A stretch of 64,000 nt of DNA. It comes from Streptomyces sp. NBC_01210. GTDB lineage: Bacteria; Actinomycetota; Actinomycetes; Streptomycetales; Streptomycetaceae. This document shows, one piece after another, positions 1-6,861 of this stretch. The notes below the pieces were generated by a model, which worked only from the letters and a program-made list of their open reading frames with translations, ran no database searches and was not told the DNA's origin. The DNA lies in the NCBI RefSeq assembly GCF_036010325.1, contig NZ_CP108549.1, forward strand, positions 6,572,001 to 6,636,000, given 5' to 3'. The first letter of the stretch is position 1, and the number at the start of each line of letters is the position of its first letter. The position numbers and the translations under genes are program-made.

Positions 1-1
1 G

Positions 2-841
2 AACCGTTTCATCGCCGGCGAGACGGTCCAGGAGACGATCCCCGTCGTCCGGGACACGGCCGACCGTGGTCTCGAGGTCACGCTCGATGTCCTCGGTGAG
101 GACATCACCGACCCGGCGGAGGCGCTGCGCGCCCGCGACGCCTATCTGGAGCTCATCGAGGCCCTTGAGCCGCTGGATCTCGGGATCCGTGCCGAGATGT
201 CGGTGAAGCTCTCCTCCTTCGGCCAGGCCCTGCCCGGCGGGCACGACCTCGCGCTGAAAAACATCACCACGGTCGTCGAGGCCGCCGCCGGGATCGGCAC
301 CACGGTCACCCTCGACATGGAGGACCACACCACCATCGACTCGACGCTCGCGATCCACTCCGAACTGCGTGAGCGCTTCCCGCAGACCGGCGCCGTCGTC
401 CAGTCGTACCTCTTCCGCACCGAGGACGACTGCCGCGCGCTGGCCGCGGCAGGCTCACGCGTACGTCTGGTCAAGGGCGCCTACAAGGAGCCCGAGACCG
501 TCGCGTACCAGGACAAGGCCGAGGTCGACAAGGCCTACATCCGCTGCCTGAAGATCCTGATGGAGGGTGAGGGCTACCCGATGGTCGGGTCGCACGACCC
601 GCGCATCATCTCCATCAGCCAGGAGCTCGCCCGCCGGGCGGGCCGCAAGCTCGACGAGTACGAGTTCCAGATGCTGTACGGCATCCGCGAGGCCGAGCAG
701 CAGCGGCTCGCCGCCGAGGGCCACCGGATGCGTGTCTACATCGCGTACGGCACCGACTGGTACGGATACTTCATGCGCCGCCTCGCGGAGCGCCCCGCCA
801 ACCTGGCGTTCTTCCTGCGTTCGCTGGTCAGCCGCGGCTGA
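2..841 (+). CDS. putA: Proline dehydrogenase, 5' end cut by the window
   Basis: Monofunctional, FAD-dependent proline dehydrogenase that oxidises proline to pyrroline-5-carboxylate, the first step of proline catabolism. The frame is open from base 2 to the TGA at 839, giving 279 visible residues of a protein that is usually about 308 residues in actinobacteria, so only the N-terminal start is missing. The beta/alpha-barrel signature is visible: MSVKLSS, then RLVKGAYKEPE, then the C-terminal EFQMLYGIR and the run around YIAYGTDWYGYFMRRLAERP, which carries the arginines that bind the proline carboxylate. It lies 40 bp upstream of the pyrroline-5-carboxylate dehydrogenase gene on the same strand, which implies co-transcription. 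Confidence 0.93.
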   Translation, partial: NRFIAGETVQETIPVVRDTADRGLEVTLDVLGEDITDPAEALRARDAYLELIEALEPLDLGIRAEMSVKLSSFGQALPGGHDLALKNITTVVEAAAGIGTTVTLDMEDHTTIDSTLAIHSELRERFPQTGAVVQSYLFRTEDDCRALAAAGSRVRLVKGAYKEPETVAYQDKAEVDKAYIRCLKILMEGEGYPMVGSHDPRIISISQELARRAGRKLDEYEFQMLYGIREAEQQRLAAEGHRMRVYIAYGTDWYGYFMRRLAERPANLAFFLRSLVSRG

Positions 842-881
842 ACCCCCCAACTGACCTACTGATTAAGGAGATTCGGCACCC

Positions 882-2513
882 ATGGACGCTGTCACCCAGG
901 TCCCCGCGCCGGTCAACGAGCCGGTTCACTCCTACGCGCCCGGCAGCCCCGAGCGCGCCCGCCTCGAGTCGAAGCTCAAGGAGCTGTCCGAGAACCCGAT
1001 CGAGCTGCCGATGACGATCGGCGGCGTCCGGCGGATGGGCGGCGGCGAGCGCGTCGACGTCGTACAGCCGCACAACCACAAGGCCGTCATCGGTACGTTC
1101 GCCGCTGCCACGCAGCAGGATGCGCAGGACGCGGTCGACGCCGCGCTCGCCGCCGCGCCCGCGTGGCGTGCGATGTCCTTCGACGACCGCGCCGCGATCA
1201 TCCTGCGCGCGGCCGAGCTGCTGGCCGGTCCGTGGCGCGAGACGCTCGCCGCCTCCACCATGCTGGGCCAGTCGAAGACCGCTCAGCAGGCCGAGATCGA
1301 CACCCCCTGCGAGCTCGTCGACTTCTGGCGCTTCAACGTCAAGTACGCCCGTGACCTGCTCGCCGAGCAGCCGCCGGCCAACTCGCCGGGTGTGTGGAAC
1401 CGTCTGGACCACCGTCCGCTCGAGGGCTTCGTCTACGCGATCACGCCCTTCAACTTCACCGCGATCGCGGGCAACCTGCCGACCGCCCCCGCGCTCATGG
1501 GCAACGTCGTCGTCTGGAAGCCGTCCCCGACGCAGACCCACGCCGCCGTGCTGCTGATGCAGCTCCTGGAGGAGGCCGGTCTGCCGAAGGGCGTCATCAA
1601 CCTGGTGACGGGCGACGGTATCGCCGTCTCCGAGGTGGCCCTGAACCACCCCGAGCTGGCCGGTATCCACTTCACCGGCTCGACCAAGACCTTCCAGCAC
1701 CTGTGGAAGACGGTCGGCAACAACATCGAGAAGTACCGCTCCTACCCGCGCATCGTCGGCGAGACGGGCGGCAAGGACTTCGTCGTCGCGCACCCGAGCG
1801 CCGACCGCGCGGTGCTGAAGACCGCTCTGAACCGCGGTTCCTTCGAGTTCCAGGGCCAGAAGTGCTCGGCGTCCTCGCGTGCGTACATCCCCGCGTCGAT
1901 CTGGAACTCCGGCTTCAAGGAGGAGTTCGCGGCCGAGGTCGACGGCATCAAGATGGGTGACGTCACGGATCTGACGAACTTCATCGGTGCTGTGATCGAC
2001 GAGCGTGCCTTCGCGAAGAACAAGGCCGCGATCGACCGCGCTGCCGCCGACCCGACCTGCACGATCGTCGCCGGTGGCACGTACGACGACTCCGTCGGCT
2101 ACTTCGTCCGCCCGACCGTCGTCGAATGCGCGGACCCGAGCAACGAGGTCTTCACGACCGAGTACTTCGGCCCGTTCCTGGCGGTCCACGTCTACGAGGA
2201 CGACCAGTACGACGCCATGCTCGAGCAGATGGAGTCGGTGTCGGCCTACGCCCTGACCGGCGCGGTCATCGCCAACGACCGTGCGGCGGCAGCGCACACG
2301 ATGGAGAAGCTGCGGTACGCCGCGGGCAACTTCTACATCAACGACAAGTCGACCGGCGCCGTCGTCGGCCAGCAGCCCTTCGGCGGCGGCCGCGCGTCCG
2401 GCACCAACGACAAGGCGGGCGCCCCGCAGAACTTGATGCGCTGGACGCTGACCCGCGCGATCAAGGAGACGCTGGTCCCGCCGACGGACTACCCGTACCC
2501 GCACATGGGCTGA
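882..2513 (+). CDS. pruA: L-glutamate gamma-semialdehyde (pyrroline-5-carboxylate) dehydrogenase
   Basis: NAD-dependent aldehyde dehydrogenase of 543 residues, the usual length for the stand-alone PruA/RocA type. It oxidises glutamate semialdehyde to glutamate, completing proline catabolism begun by the gene just upstream. The general base sits in GETGGKD (Glu near residue 294) and the catalytic nucleophile in GQKCSASS (Cys near residue 328). Near the C-terminus NFYINDKSTGAVVGQQPFGG is the typical family end motif. The start is supported by an AAGGAG Shine-Dalgarno sequence about 10 bp before the ATG. A GC-rich hairpin follows the stop. Confidence 0.96.
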   Translation: MDAVTQVPAPVNEPVHSYAPGSPERARLESKLKELSENPIELPMTIGGVRRMGGGERVDVVQPHNHKAVIGTFAAATQQDAQDAVDAALAAAPAWRAMSFDDRAAIILRAAELLAGPWRETLAASTMLGQSKTAQQAEIDTPCELVDFWRFNVKYARDLLAEQPPANSPGVWNRLDHRPLEGFVYAITPFNFTAIAGNLPTAPALMGNVVVWKPSPTQTHAAVLLMQLLEEAGLPKGVINLVTGDGIAVSEVALNHPELAGIHFTGSTKTFQHLWKTVGNNIEKYRSYPRIVGETGGKDFVVAHPSADRAVLKTALNRGSFEFQGQKCSASSRAYIPASIWNSGFKEEFAAEVDGIKMGDVTDLTNFIGAVIDERAFAKNKAAIDRAAADPTCTIVAGGTYDDSVGYFVRPTVVECADPSNEVFTTEYFGPFLAVHVYEDDQYDAMLEQMESVSAYALTGAVIANDRAAAAHTMEKLRYAAGNFYINDKSTGAVVGQQPFGGGRASGTNDKAGAPQNLMRWTLTRAIKETLVPPTDYPYPHMG

Positions 2514-2564
2514 ACTCCGCCCACTCCGGCCGACGCCCCACCGGGCCGAAGCCCCCTCGTGACC

Positions 2565-2600
2565 CCGCCCCCGCCCGGCCCCCACGCCGGCCGGGGGCGG
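2565..2600 (+). terminator. Hairpin terminator after pruA
   Basis: A GC-rich inverted repeat lies about 50 bp after the pruA stop. The left arm begins CCGCCCCCG and the right arm ends CGGGGGCGG, with a short loop and some mismatches. There is no T-run, which is common for Streptomyces terminators. Confidence 0.5.
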
Positions 2601-2653
2601 TCCACGTTCGACGGGTTTAGGCTGCAGTGAGGGGGTGCTGGAAGGAGAGTGTG

Positions 2654-2893
2654 ATGCCTGGTTCCACGACTCTCGGCCCTGGGCACGGGATCGACTGGAT
2701 TGAGCACACCGACGCCGTGCGGGTGGCTTCCGTGATGCGGGAGTTGAGCGCGCTACTGACGATGGACGGGCCGAACCGGCTCACCGATGCGCAGGTCAGC
2801 GTCTTGTGCGGGGGACTTGTGCATCACCGGCAGGAATTCGGTGAGTGGGTCGAGCGGCTTGCGCAGGACCTGACCCGGAAGGTGTCGGCGTAA
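2654..2893 (+). CDS. Small conserved-type hypothetical protein, 79 aa
   Basis: Function unknown. The ATG at 2654 is preferred over the in-frame start at 2627 because GAAGGAGAG ends four bases before it. The product is 79 residues, mixed charged/hydrophobic and probably all-helical (DAVRVASVMRELSALL, then HHRQEFGEWVERLAQDL), with no signal peptide or membrane segment. The position right after pruA resembles the small hypothetical gene found there in other Streptomyces (recollection, not checked). Codon use is typical of the host, so a real gene is likely although its role cannot be named. Confidence 0.65.
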   Translation: MPGSTTLGPGHGIDWIEHTDAVRVASVMRELSALLTMDGPNRLTDAQVSVLCGGLVHHRQEFGEWVERLAQDLTRKVSA

Positions 2894-2983
2894 GGCGGCG
2901 GCCCCGCGCCGGGGGCGATCCGAAGGGCCCCCGGATGCCGGGCATCGGCTTCCCCGACCAGGCGCCGCCTCCCCGAGCAGGCC

Positions 2984-3005
2984 GTGTTTTGAAAGATCGC
3001 CGCCC
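2984..3005 (+). repeat. Left copy of a 22-bp perfect inverted repeat
   Basis: Begins GTGTTTTGAAAGATC and ends CGCCGCCC. Its exact reverse complement is at 4779-4800. The transposase remnant starts immediately inside it, so it is probably the terminal inverted repeat of an IS5-type element. Confidence 0.75.
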
Positions 3006-3006
3006 T

Positions 3007-3169
3007 TCGTGATGATCTTCGCGTGGGGCGGGGACGGATGCTGATCGACGGAATCCGGTGGCGAGTGCGGACCGGGGCTCCGTGGCGGGACCTCCCGCCC
3101 TGCTATGAGCCCTGCAGACGGTCCACGGACAACTGTTCCGCCGCAGGCAGCGCCTGGGAGGTGCAGAAC
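3007..3169 (+). pseudogene. IS5-family transposase remnant (N-terminal part, frameshifted)
   Basis: No intact ORF, but two adjacent frames translate to contiguous transposase sequence. First MLIDGIRWRVRTGAPWRDLP from about 3038, then, one frame over, LQTVHGQLFRRRQRLG from about 3110. Together they match the N-terminal domain common in IS5-group transposases (LIDGIRWRxRTGAPWRDLP..GPWxTV..FRRWQRxG). The catalytic DDE domain is absent. The fragment starts straight after the 22-bp repeat, as expected for the left end of an IS. It is a dead remnant with a frameshift and a large 3' deletion. Confidence 0.7.
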
Positions 3170-3234
3170 CCAGTTCGACTGATCAAGCCCACCGACCGGT
3201 AAGCGGAAGCCTTCTTAAAGCCAGCCCCCTGCCC

Positions 3235-3669
3235 TCAATCCAGGCAGAATTCGTTTCCCTCCGGGTCGGTCATCACGATGATCCCCTCGTCCAGGCCATT
3301 GGGCTCGAGCCGGTACAGCCGCTTCGCTCCCAGCCCCTCCAGCCTGGTGGCCTCCTCCTCCAGCGTGGCCATCCGCTCGTCCCCGGTCAGGCCGGGTGCC
3401 GCGCGCACATCCAGGTGCAAGCGGTTCTTCGCCGTCTTTCCCTCTGGGACCTTCTGGAAGAACACCCGCGGTCCCTTGCCGTCCGGATCCGTGATGGCCG
3501 ACCGGTCGTTGTGGTGCTCAGGCGGCACGCCCCACGCCGTCAGCGCAGCCGTCCAGTCGGGGAAGCCCTCGGGCGGCGGCTGGATGCGATAGCCCAGCGC
3601 CTGAGCCCAGAACGCCGCCTGCGCGCCCGGATCGGCGCAGTCGTAAGTCACCTGGAATTCCTTGGCCAT
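3235..3669 (-). CDS. VOC (glyoxalase/bleomycin-resistance fold) family protein
   Basis: A 144-residue single-domain VOC protein. It opens with the strand motif KEFQVTYDCADPGAQAAFWAQALGY, contains FFQKVPEGKTAKNRLHLD, and ends with the typical VMTDPEGNEFCLD carrying the C-terminal metal-ligand Glu. Members are metal-dependent enzymes or drug-binding proteins; the substrate here cannot be read from the sequence. The ATG at 3669 is chosen over upstream in-frame codons because GGAGG lies four bases before it and the domain starts there. It lies inside the segment bounded by the 22-bp inverted repeats, so it may be mobile cargo. Confidence 0.85.
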   Translation of the reverse strand: MAKEFQVTYDCADPGAQAAFWAQALGYRIQPPPEGFPDWTAALTAWGVPPEHHNDRSAITDPDGKGPRVFFQKVPEGKTAKNRLHLDVRAAPGLTGDERMATLEEEATRLEGLGAKRLYRLEPNGLDEGIIVMTDPEGNEFCLD

Positions 3670-3776
3670 GCCGCCTCCGACCGCTCGAAACCTGCCCACG
3701 TCCTCGCCCCGGTCGCCTCCCGGAACACACCGCCATCCTCGCACCGCCCTCGGACAAGCCGCTCGCCGACCCGGTG

Positions 3777-4025
3777 TCAGTCACCCGCCCCCGCCCCCGG
3801 CACCAGCCCAGGACCGGCAACCCCGACCGGCCCCGCGAAGCCTTCGCCCGCCGCCTTCAGCACCCCCTCCTCCACAGTGAGCGCGGCTTGCACCCGCTCG
3901 GCCTCCTCCCGCAACCGTGCTACCTGTTCCCGGACGGACCCGCTTCTCCCGAGCCTCCAACGGACCGAGCACCGACGGCGCCGGCCACCTCCACAAGCAC
4001 GACGCGAGCAGTCGAACGACCCCAT
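3777..4025 (-). pseudogene. Possible remnant of a coiled-coil hypothetical protein
   Basis: An 82-codon minus-strand frame whose middle section (REQVARLREEAERVQAALTV and on) has a clean heptad-like helix, unlike the Arg/Gly-rich nonsense before and after it. It resembles the N-terminal coiled coil of small proteins that often sit beside Streptomyces IS elements, but that is a recollection. No convincing ribosome-binding site. It fills most of the gap between the VOC and reductase genes (3670-4099); nothing else recognisable is seen there. Confidence 0.25.
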
Positions 4026-4099
4026 CTCTCCCGCCGCCGAGCAGAGTCCATCCCCACGCAGCCCGAATCAAACGATCACGTTCGCAAGGCGGATGGCTT

Positions 4100-4675
4100 C
4101 TAAGACACGGCCTCGCGCGCCACGCGGTAGCGGAGGTAGACGACTCTCGAGCTGAAGGTGCTGGTCTCGACGAGTTCGAGATCCACCCGGCGCTCGCGTT
4201 GGGGAAAGAACGGAATGCCACCGCCAACCAGCACCGGGTAGACCATGGCCCGGTACTCGTCGATCAGACCCAACGCGGCCGCCTCGGCGGCGAGAGTCGC
4301 GCCGCCGATCGCGATGTCGCCCTCCCCCGGCTCGGCTCGCAACCGCTCGATCTCCTCCGCCAGGCCGCCGGAGGCCAGGCGGGCATTGCCCTGCACCGCC
4401 GACAGCGTGGTGGAGAACACCACCTTTGGGAGCGGGTTCCAGATCGCGGCCCACTCGAGCTCTGAGTCGTCGAGCGATGGATTCTGGTCGGCGGTCTCCC
4501 AGTACAGCATCGTCTCGTACAGCCGTCGTCCCAACAGGTGGACGCCGACCTGTCGAATCTCGTCGATCCAGAAGCGAAAGACCTCCTCGTCGGGCCCCGT
4601 CCAGTCGAAGTCGCCGTCCGGCCCGACGATGTAGCCGTCAAGTGAGACGCCCATCGAATAGGTCACGCTGCGCAT
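4100..4675 (-). CDS. Dihydrofolate reductase family protein (RibD C-terminal-like)
   Basis: A 191-residue protein with the DHFR/RibD-C fold. It starts MRSVTYSMGVSLDGYIVGPDG (the N-terminal strand plus the D-G-Y-I motif of this family), has HLLGRRLYETMLYWE, and later GDIAIGGATLAAEAAALGLIDEY, the nucleotide-binding loop region. These stand-alone proteins are NADPH reductases of unknown substrate and are not the essential folate enzyme. The ATG at 4675 follows GAGGAGG with 7-bp spacing; longer in-frame readings upstream lack this. It lies in the inverted-repeat-bounded segment together with the VOC gene. Confidence 0.85.
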   Translation of the reverse strand: MRSVTYSMGVSLDGYIVGPDGDFDWTGPDEEVFRFWIDEIRQVGVHLLGRRLYETMLYWETADQNPSLDDSELEWAAIWNPLPKVVFSTTLSAVQGNARLASGGLAEEIERLRAEPGEGDIAIGGATLAAEAAALGLIDEYRAMVYPVLVGGGIPFFPQRERRVDLELVETSTFSSRVVYLRYRVAREAVS

Positions 4676-4730
4676 CAGAAGTCCTCCTCGGTAACGGGTT
4701 CGACAGTACGACCGCCGGACGCCGCAGGAC

Positions 4731-5198
4731 TCATCGCGGCTCGCGGGATCCCCTGGGCCAAGGCGGTTCCTTCTGGGCGGGCGGCGATCTTTCAAAACAC
4801 CAGGCGTCGGCCGCGGAGCCTGCTTCCACCTCCGGTTCTGTGTCCGGGGCGGCCTTGTCTGCGGCCGGGGCCGCCTCGGCCAGGCGCTTGATGGCCGAGA
4901 GACGGGTGTCCCACTCGTCGGCGACCCGGTCCATCCATCGGGCTGTGATGCCCAGCCGCGCCGGCAGGACGGTGTACCGCGTCTCCCGTCCCTCCCGGCG
5001 GCCGACGACGAGGCCGGCCCGGTCGAGGACGGCGAGGTGCTTCACGATCGCCTGCCGACTGACCGGCAGCTCTGTCGCCAGGACCGTGGCGGTCGCCTCC
5101 CCGTGCGCGGCGAGGGCGTCGAGTATCCGGCGCCGGGTCGGGTCCGCCAGTGCGGACAGGACCTCCGCCACGGCCTCCTGGTCTGCGTCCGCCGTCAT
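4731..5198 (-). CDS. ArsR-family transcriptional regulator with a replaced C-terminus
   Basis: A 155-residue ArsR/SmtB winged-helix repressor. LADPTRRRILDALA and VSRQAIVKHLAVLDRAGLV form the helix-turn-helix, and RREGRETRYTVLP the wing. No metal-binding cysteine motif is seen. It overlaps the AHSA1-domain gene by 4 bp (ATGA at 5195-5198), the usual repressor plus SRPBCC pair. The last codons (CFERSPPAQKEPPWPRG...) run straight through the right copy of the 22-bp repeat and into the inserted segment, so the natural C-terminus appears to have been replaced. Confidence 0.85.
   Translation of the reverse strand: MTADADQEAVAEVLSALADPTRRRILDALAAHGEATATVLATELPVSRQAIVKHLAVLDRAGLVVGRREGRETRYTVLPARLGITARWMDRVADEWDTRLSAIKRLAEAAPAADKAAPDTEPEVEAGSAADAWCFERSPPAQKEPPWPRGSREPR
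4779..4800 (-). repeat. Right copy of the 22-bp perfect inverted repeat
   Basis: Exact reverse complement of 2984-3005; on the plus strand it ends CTTTCAAAACAC. It sits inside the 3' end of the ArsR coding frame. CAGGC occurs just outside both copies (2978-2982 and 4801-4805) but is offset by one base on the left, so a target-site duplication is possible but not proven. Confidence 0.75.
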
Positions 5199-5650
5199 TC
5201 CGCGAGCTGCTCCGCGTACTTCTGCATGTTGACGACCACCTCGGTCCAGCCCGCCGAGTGGCTGTCGTACCCAGCGGTGTCGATCCTGTCCTCGGGGATG
5301 GCGAGTGCGTCGAAGCCGGTCTCCACCACGCGCAGGTGCGTGCCGGCGCCGTCCGGGGTGAGGGTGAACTCCACCAGGGTGGAATTGCTCTCGACCGCCT
5401 GCTCCCCGGGGAAGGCACTCGCCCAGCGGTACGAGAAGTGGTGCGGCGGGTCGACCTTCACGATTGTGGTGGGGAACTGGCCGTACTGGCCGTGATCCAG
5501 GTACATGGTCCCGCCCGGGCGCAGGTCGACCGGCGTCGGCTTGCCCTGTCCGAACCAGGAGCCGACGTGCTCCGGCTCGGTGAGCACGGCCCACACGCGC
5601 TCCACCGGTGCGGCGATGGTGATCTCTCGTTCGATGCGGTCCTTACTCAT
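5195..5650 (-). CDS. AHSA1/SRPBCC domain protein
   Basis: A 151-residue START-like (SRPBCC) protein of the Aha1-C type. It opens IEREITIAAPVERVWAVLTEPEHVGSWFG and continues PGGTMYLDHGQYG and STLVEFTLTPDGAGTHLRVVETGFD, a full single domain with a hydrophobic pocket for an unknown ligand. The start is supported by AGGAGG eight bases upstream. It is first in a two-gene operon with the ArsR repressor, which overlaps it. An inverted repeat just upstream (5669-5706) is a plausible operator for that repressor. Confidence 0.88.
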   Translation of the reverse strand: MSKDRIEREITIAAPVERVWAVLTEPEHVGSWFGQGKPTPVDLRPGGTMYLDHGQYGQFPTTIVKVDPPHHFSYRWASAFPGEQAVESNSTLVEFTLTPDGAGTHLRVVETGFDALAIPEDRIDTAGYDSHSAGWTEVVVNMQKYAEQLAE

Positions 5651-5668
5651 GATCCCTGCCTCCTGTTC

Positions 5669-5706
5669 GGCTATGACGTGCTACCCAATGGTTGCACGTC
5701 ATAGCC
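5669..5706. promoter_or_regulatory. 13-bp inverted repeat, probable ArsR operator
   Basis: GGCTATGACGTGC at 5669-5681 and its exact reverse complement at 5694-5706 flank a 12-nt centre, between the divergent AHSA1/ArsR operon and the GNAT gene. A second palindrome GCAACC-CATC-GGTTGC follows at 5714-5729, and ATGGTTGC recurs at 5689 and 5734. Repeated GGTTGC half-sites are what an autoregulating ArsR would bind; this is inferred from position and symmetry. Confidence 0.6.
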
Positions 5707-5764
5707 AAATCGTGCAACCCATCGGTTGCGCGAATGGTTGCGGCGGCCTGGGAGGATGCGGAGC

Positions 5765-6307
5765 ATGAGTGAGTCACCGCGCACCGCCCACACCTTCGAA
5801 CTCGGCCCCGCCGAACTCCTCGAAATCCGCACCCTGTTGACGGATGCGTTCCACGGCGGCTTCAGCGACGACGACTGGGATCACAGCCTCGGCGGCATCC
5901 ATGCGCTGGTGCACGAGGACGGGGAGCTCGTCGCGCACGGCAGCGTGATCCAGCGCCGGGTGATCCACGCCCACCGCTCACTGCGTATCGGATACATCGA
6001 GGCGGTGGCGGTCCGCGCCGACCGGCGGCGGCGCGGACTCGGCGGCCTGGTGATGGAGACGCTGGAACGGGTGATCGACGGGGCGTACGAGTTCGGGGCC
6101 CTCTCCGCCTCCGACGACGGCGCCGAGCTGTACCGGGCACGCGGCTGGCGGCTCTGGGAGGGGCCGATCGCCGCGCAGGGGCTGGGCCGGGTCATTCCGC
6201 TGCCGGACGAGGAGGACAGCACCTACGTCCGCCCGGCGGCGAGCCGCCCCCTTCCCGCCCCCGGCCGCAAGCTCATCTTCGACTGGCGCGACGGCGACGT
6301 CCTCTAG
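5765..6307 (+). CDS. GNAT-family N-acetyltransferase (AAC(2')-I-like)
   Basis: A 180-residue GCN5-related acetyltransferase. The acetyl-CoA site is VEAVAVRADRRRRGLGGLVM (R-x-x-x-G-x-G/A type). The overall build (ELLEIRTLLTDAFHGGFSDDDWDHSLGGIHALVHEDGELVAHGSVIQRR, ending with PLPAPGRKLIFDWRDGDVL) resembles the aminoglycoside 2'-N-acetyltransferase AAC(2')-I group of actinobacteria. That resemblance is from memory, so substrate is left open. The ATG at 5765 follows GGAGG with 9-bp spacing. It is divergent from the ArsR/AHSA1 operon and shares its repeat-rich control region. Confidence 0.85.
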   Translation: MSESPRTAHTFELGPAELLEIRTLLTDAFHGGFSDDDWDHSLGGIHALVHEDGELVAHGSVIQRRVIHAHRSLRIGYIEAVAVRADRRRRGLGGLVMETLERVIDGAYEFGALSASDDGAELYRARGWRLWEGPIAAQGLGRVIPLPDEEDSTYVRPAASRPLPAPGRKLIFDWRDGDVL

Positions 6308-6334
6308 GGCAGCCCCAGCCCGGACCGAGGCCCA

Positions 6335-6590
6335 CGGTGAAGTAGTCCTCGGTGGAGCCGCCTGCCGGGGCGGTGTACGTCCAGGGGCCGTCCGTACGGT
6401 AGTTGTCGGTCCTGATGGTGAACTTCACCGCTGAGGCGGACGAGTTGGTCAGCCTGAACCAGATCGCCTGCTTGCCGGTACCGCTCTCCACGGCCTAGCG
6501 CGCCGCCACCTCGATGGACTTGCCCGCTTTCGTCGCGTCACTCGTGAAGCGCCGCAGGTAGCGGTTCGGTCCGGCCACGCTGATGTGTCA
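6335..6590 (-). pseudogene. Fragment of phosphocholine-type phospholipase C (C-terminal domain)
   Basis: Reading the minus strand from about 6590 gives GPNRYLRRFTSDATKAGKSIEVAAR, then an in-frame TAG, then AVESGTGKQAIWFRLTNSSA and DGPWTYTAPAGGSTEDYF. This is the repeated beta-domain at the C-terminus of bacterial phospholipase C (phosphoesterase/acid-phosphatase type). Both the catalytic domain and the end of the domain are missing. A relic with one nonsense mutation and truncation at both sides. Confidence 0.75.
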
Positions 6591-6861
6591 TGCGTCCGCC
6601 CCTGCTCTTTGTGTGCCCCTGCGGCACATCGAGCGCAAGCGTGCAGTCGGCCGTCGCAACGGTCCACAGCCGTACCGGGAGAGATCCGTGAATTGCTGTT
6701 GAACTGCGAAGGATGGAGGCGTACGCCGGGTGGCCGAGCCGCCGTGACTGATTCGGAAACCGTGACTGAACGGATGAAATCGCGCGCGGCGGCGCTGTTC
6801 GGGCGCCCGGGGCTGGAAGTGATCACGCGCCAGTGCTCACGACCAGACCCAGGGAGCAGCC
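6591..6861. other. Intergenic region with no recognised gene
   Basis: Stretch between the phospholipase fragment and the RTX-repeat gene. Short open frames are present but none has a ribosome-binding site with recognisable product. It probably carries the promoter of the downstream secreted protein. Confidence 0.4.

Noticed and set aside
3415..4155. Plus-strand 246-codon frame between the VOC and reductase genes
   Set aside because: Pro/Arg/Ser-rich, antisense to both real genes, no ribosome-binding site.
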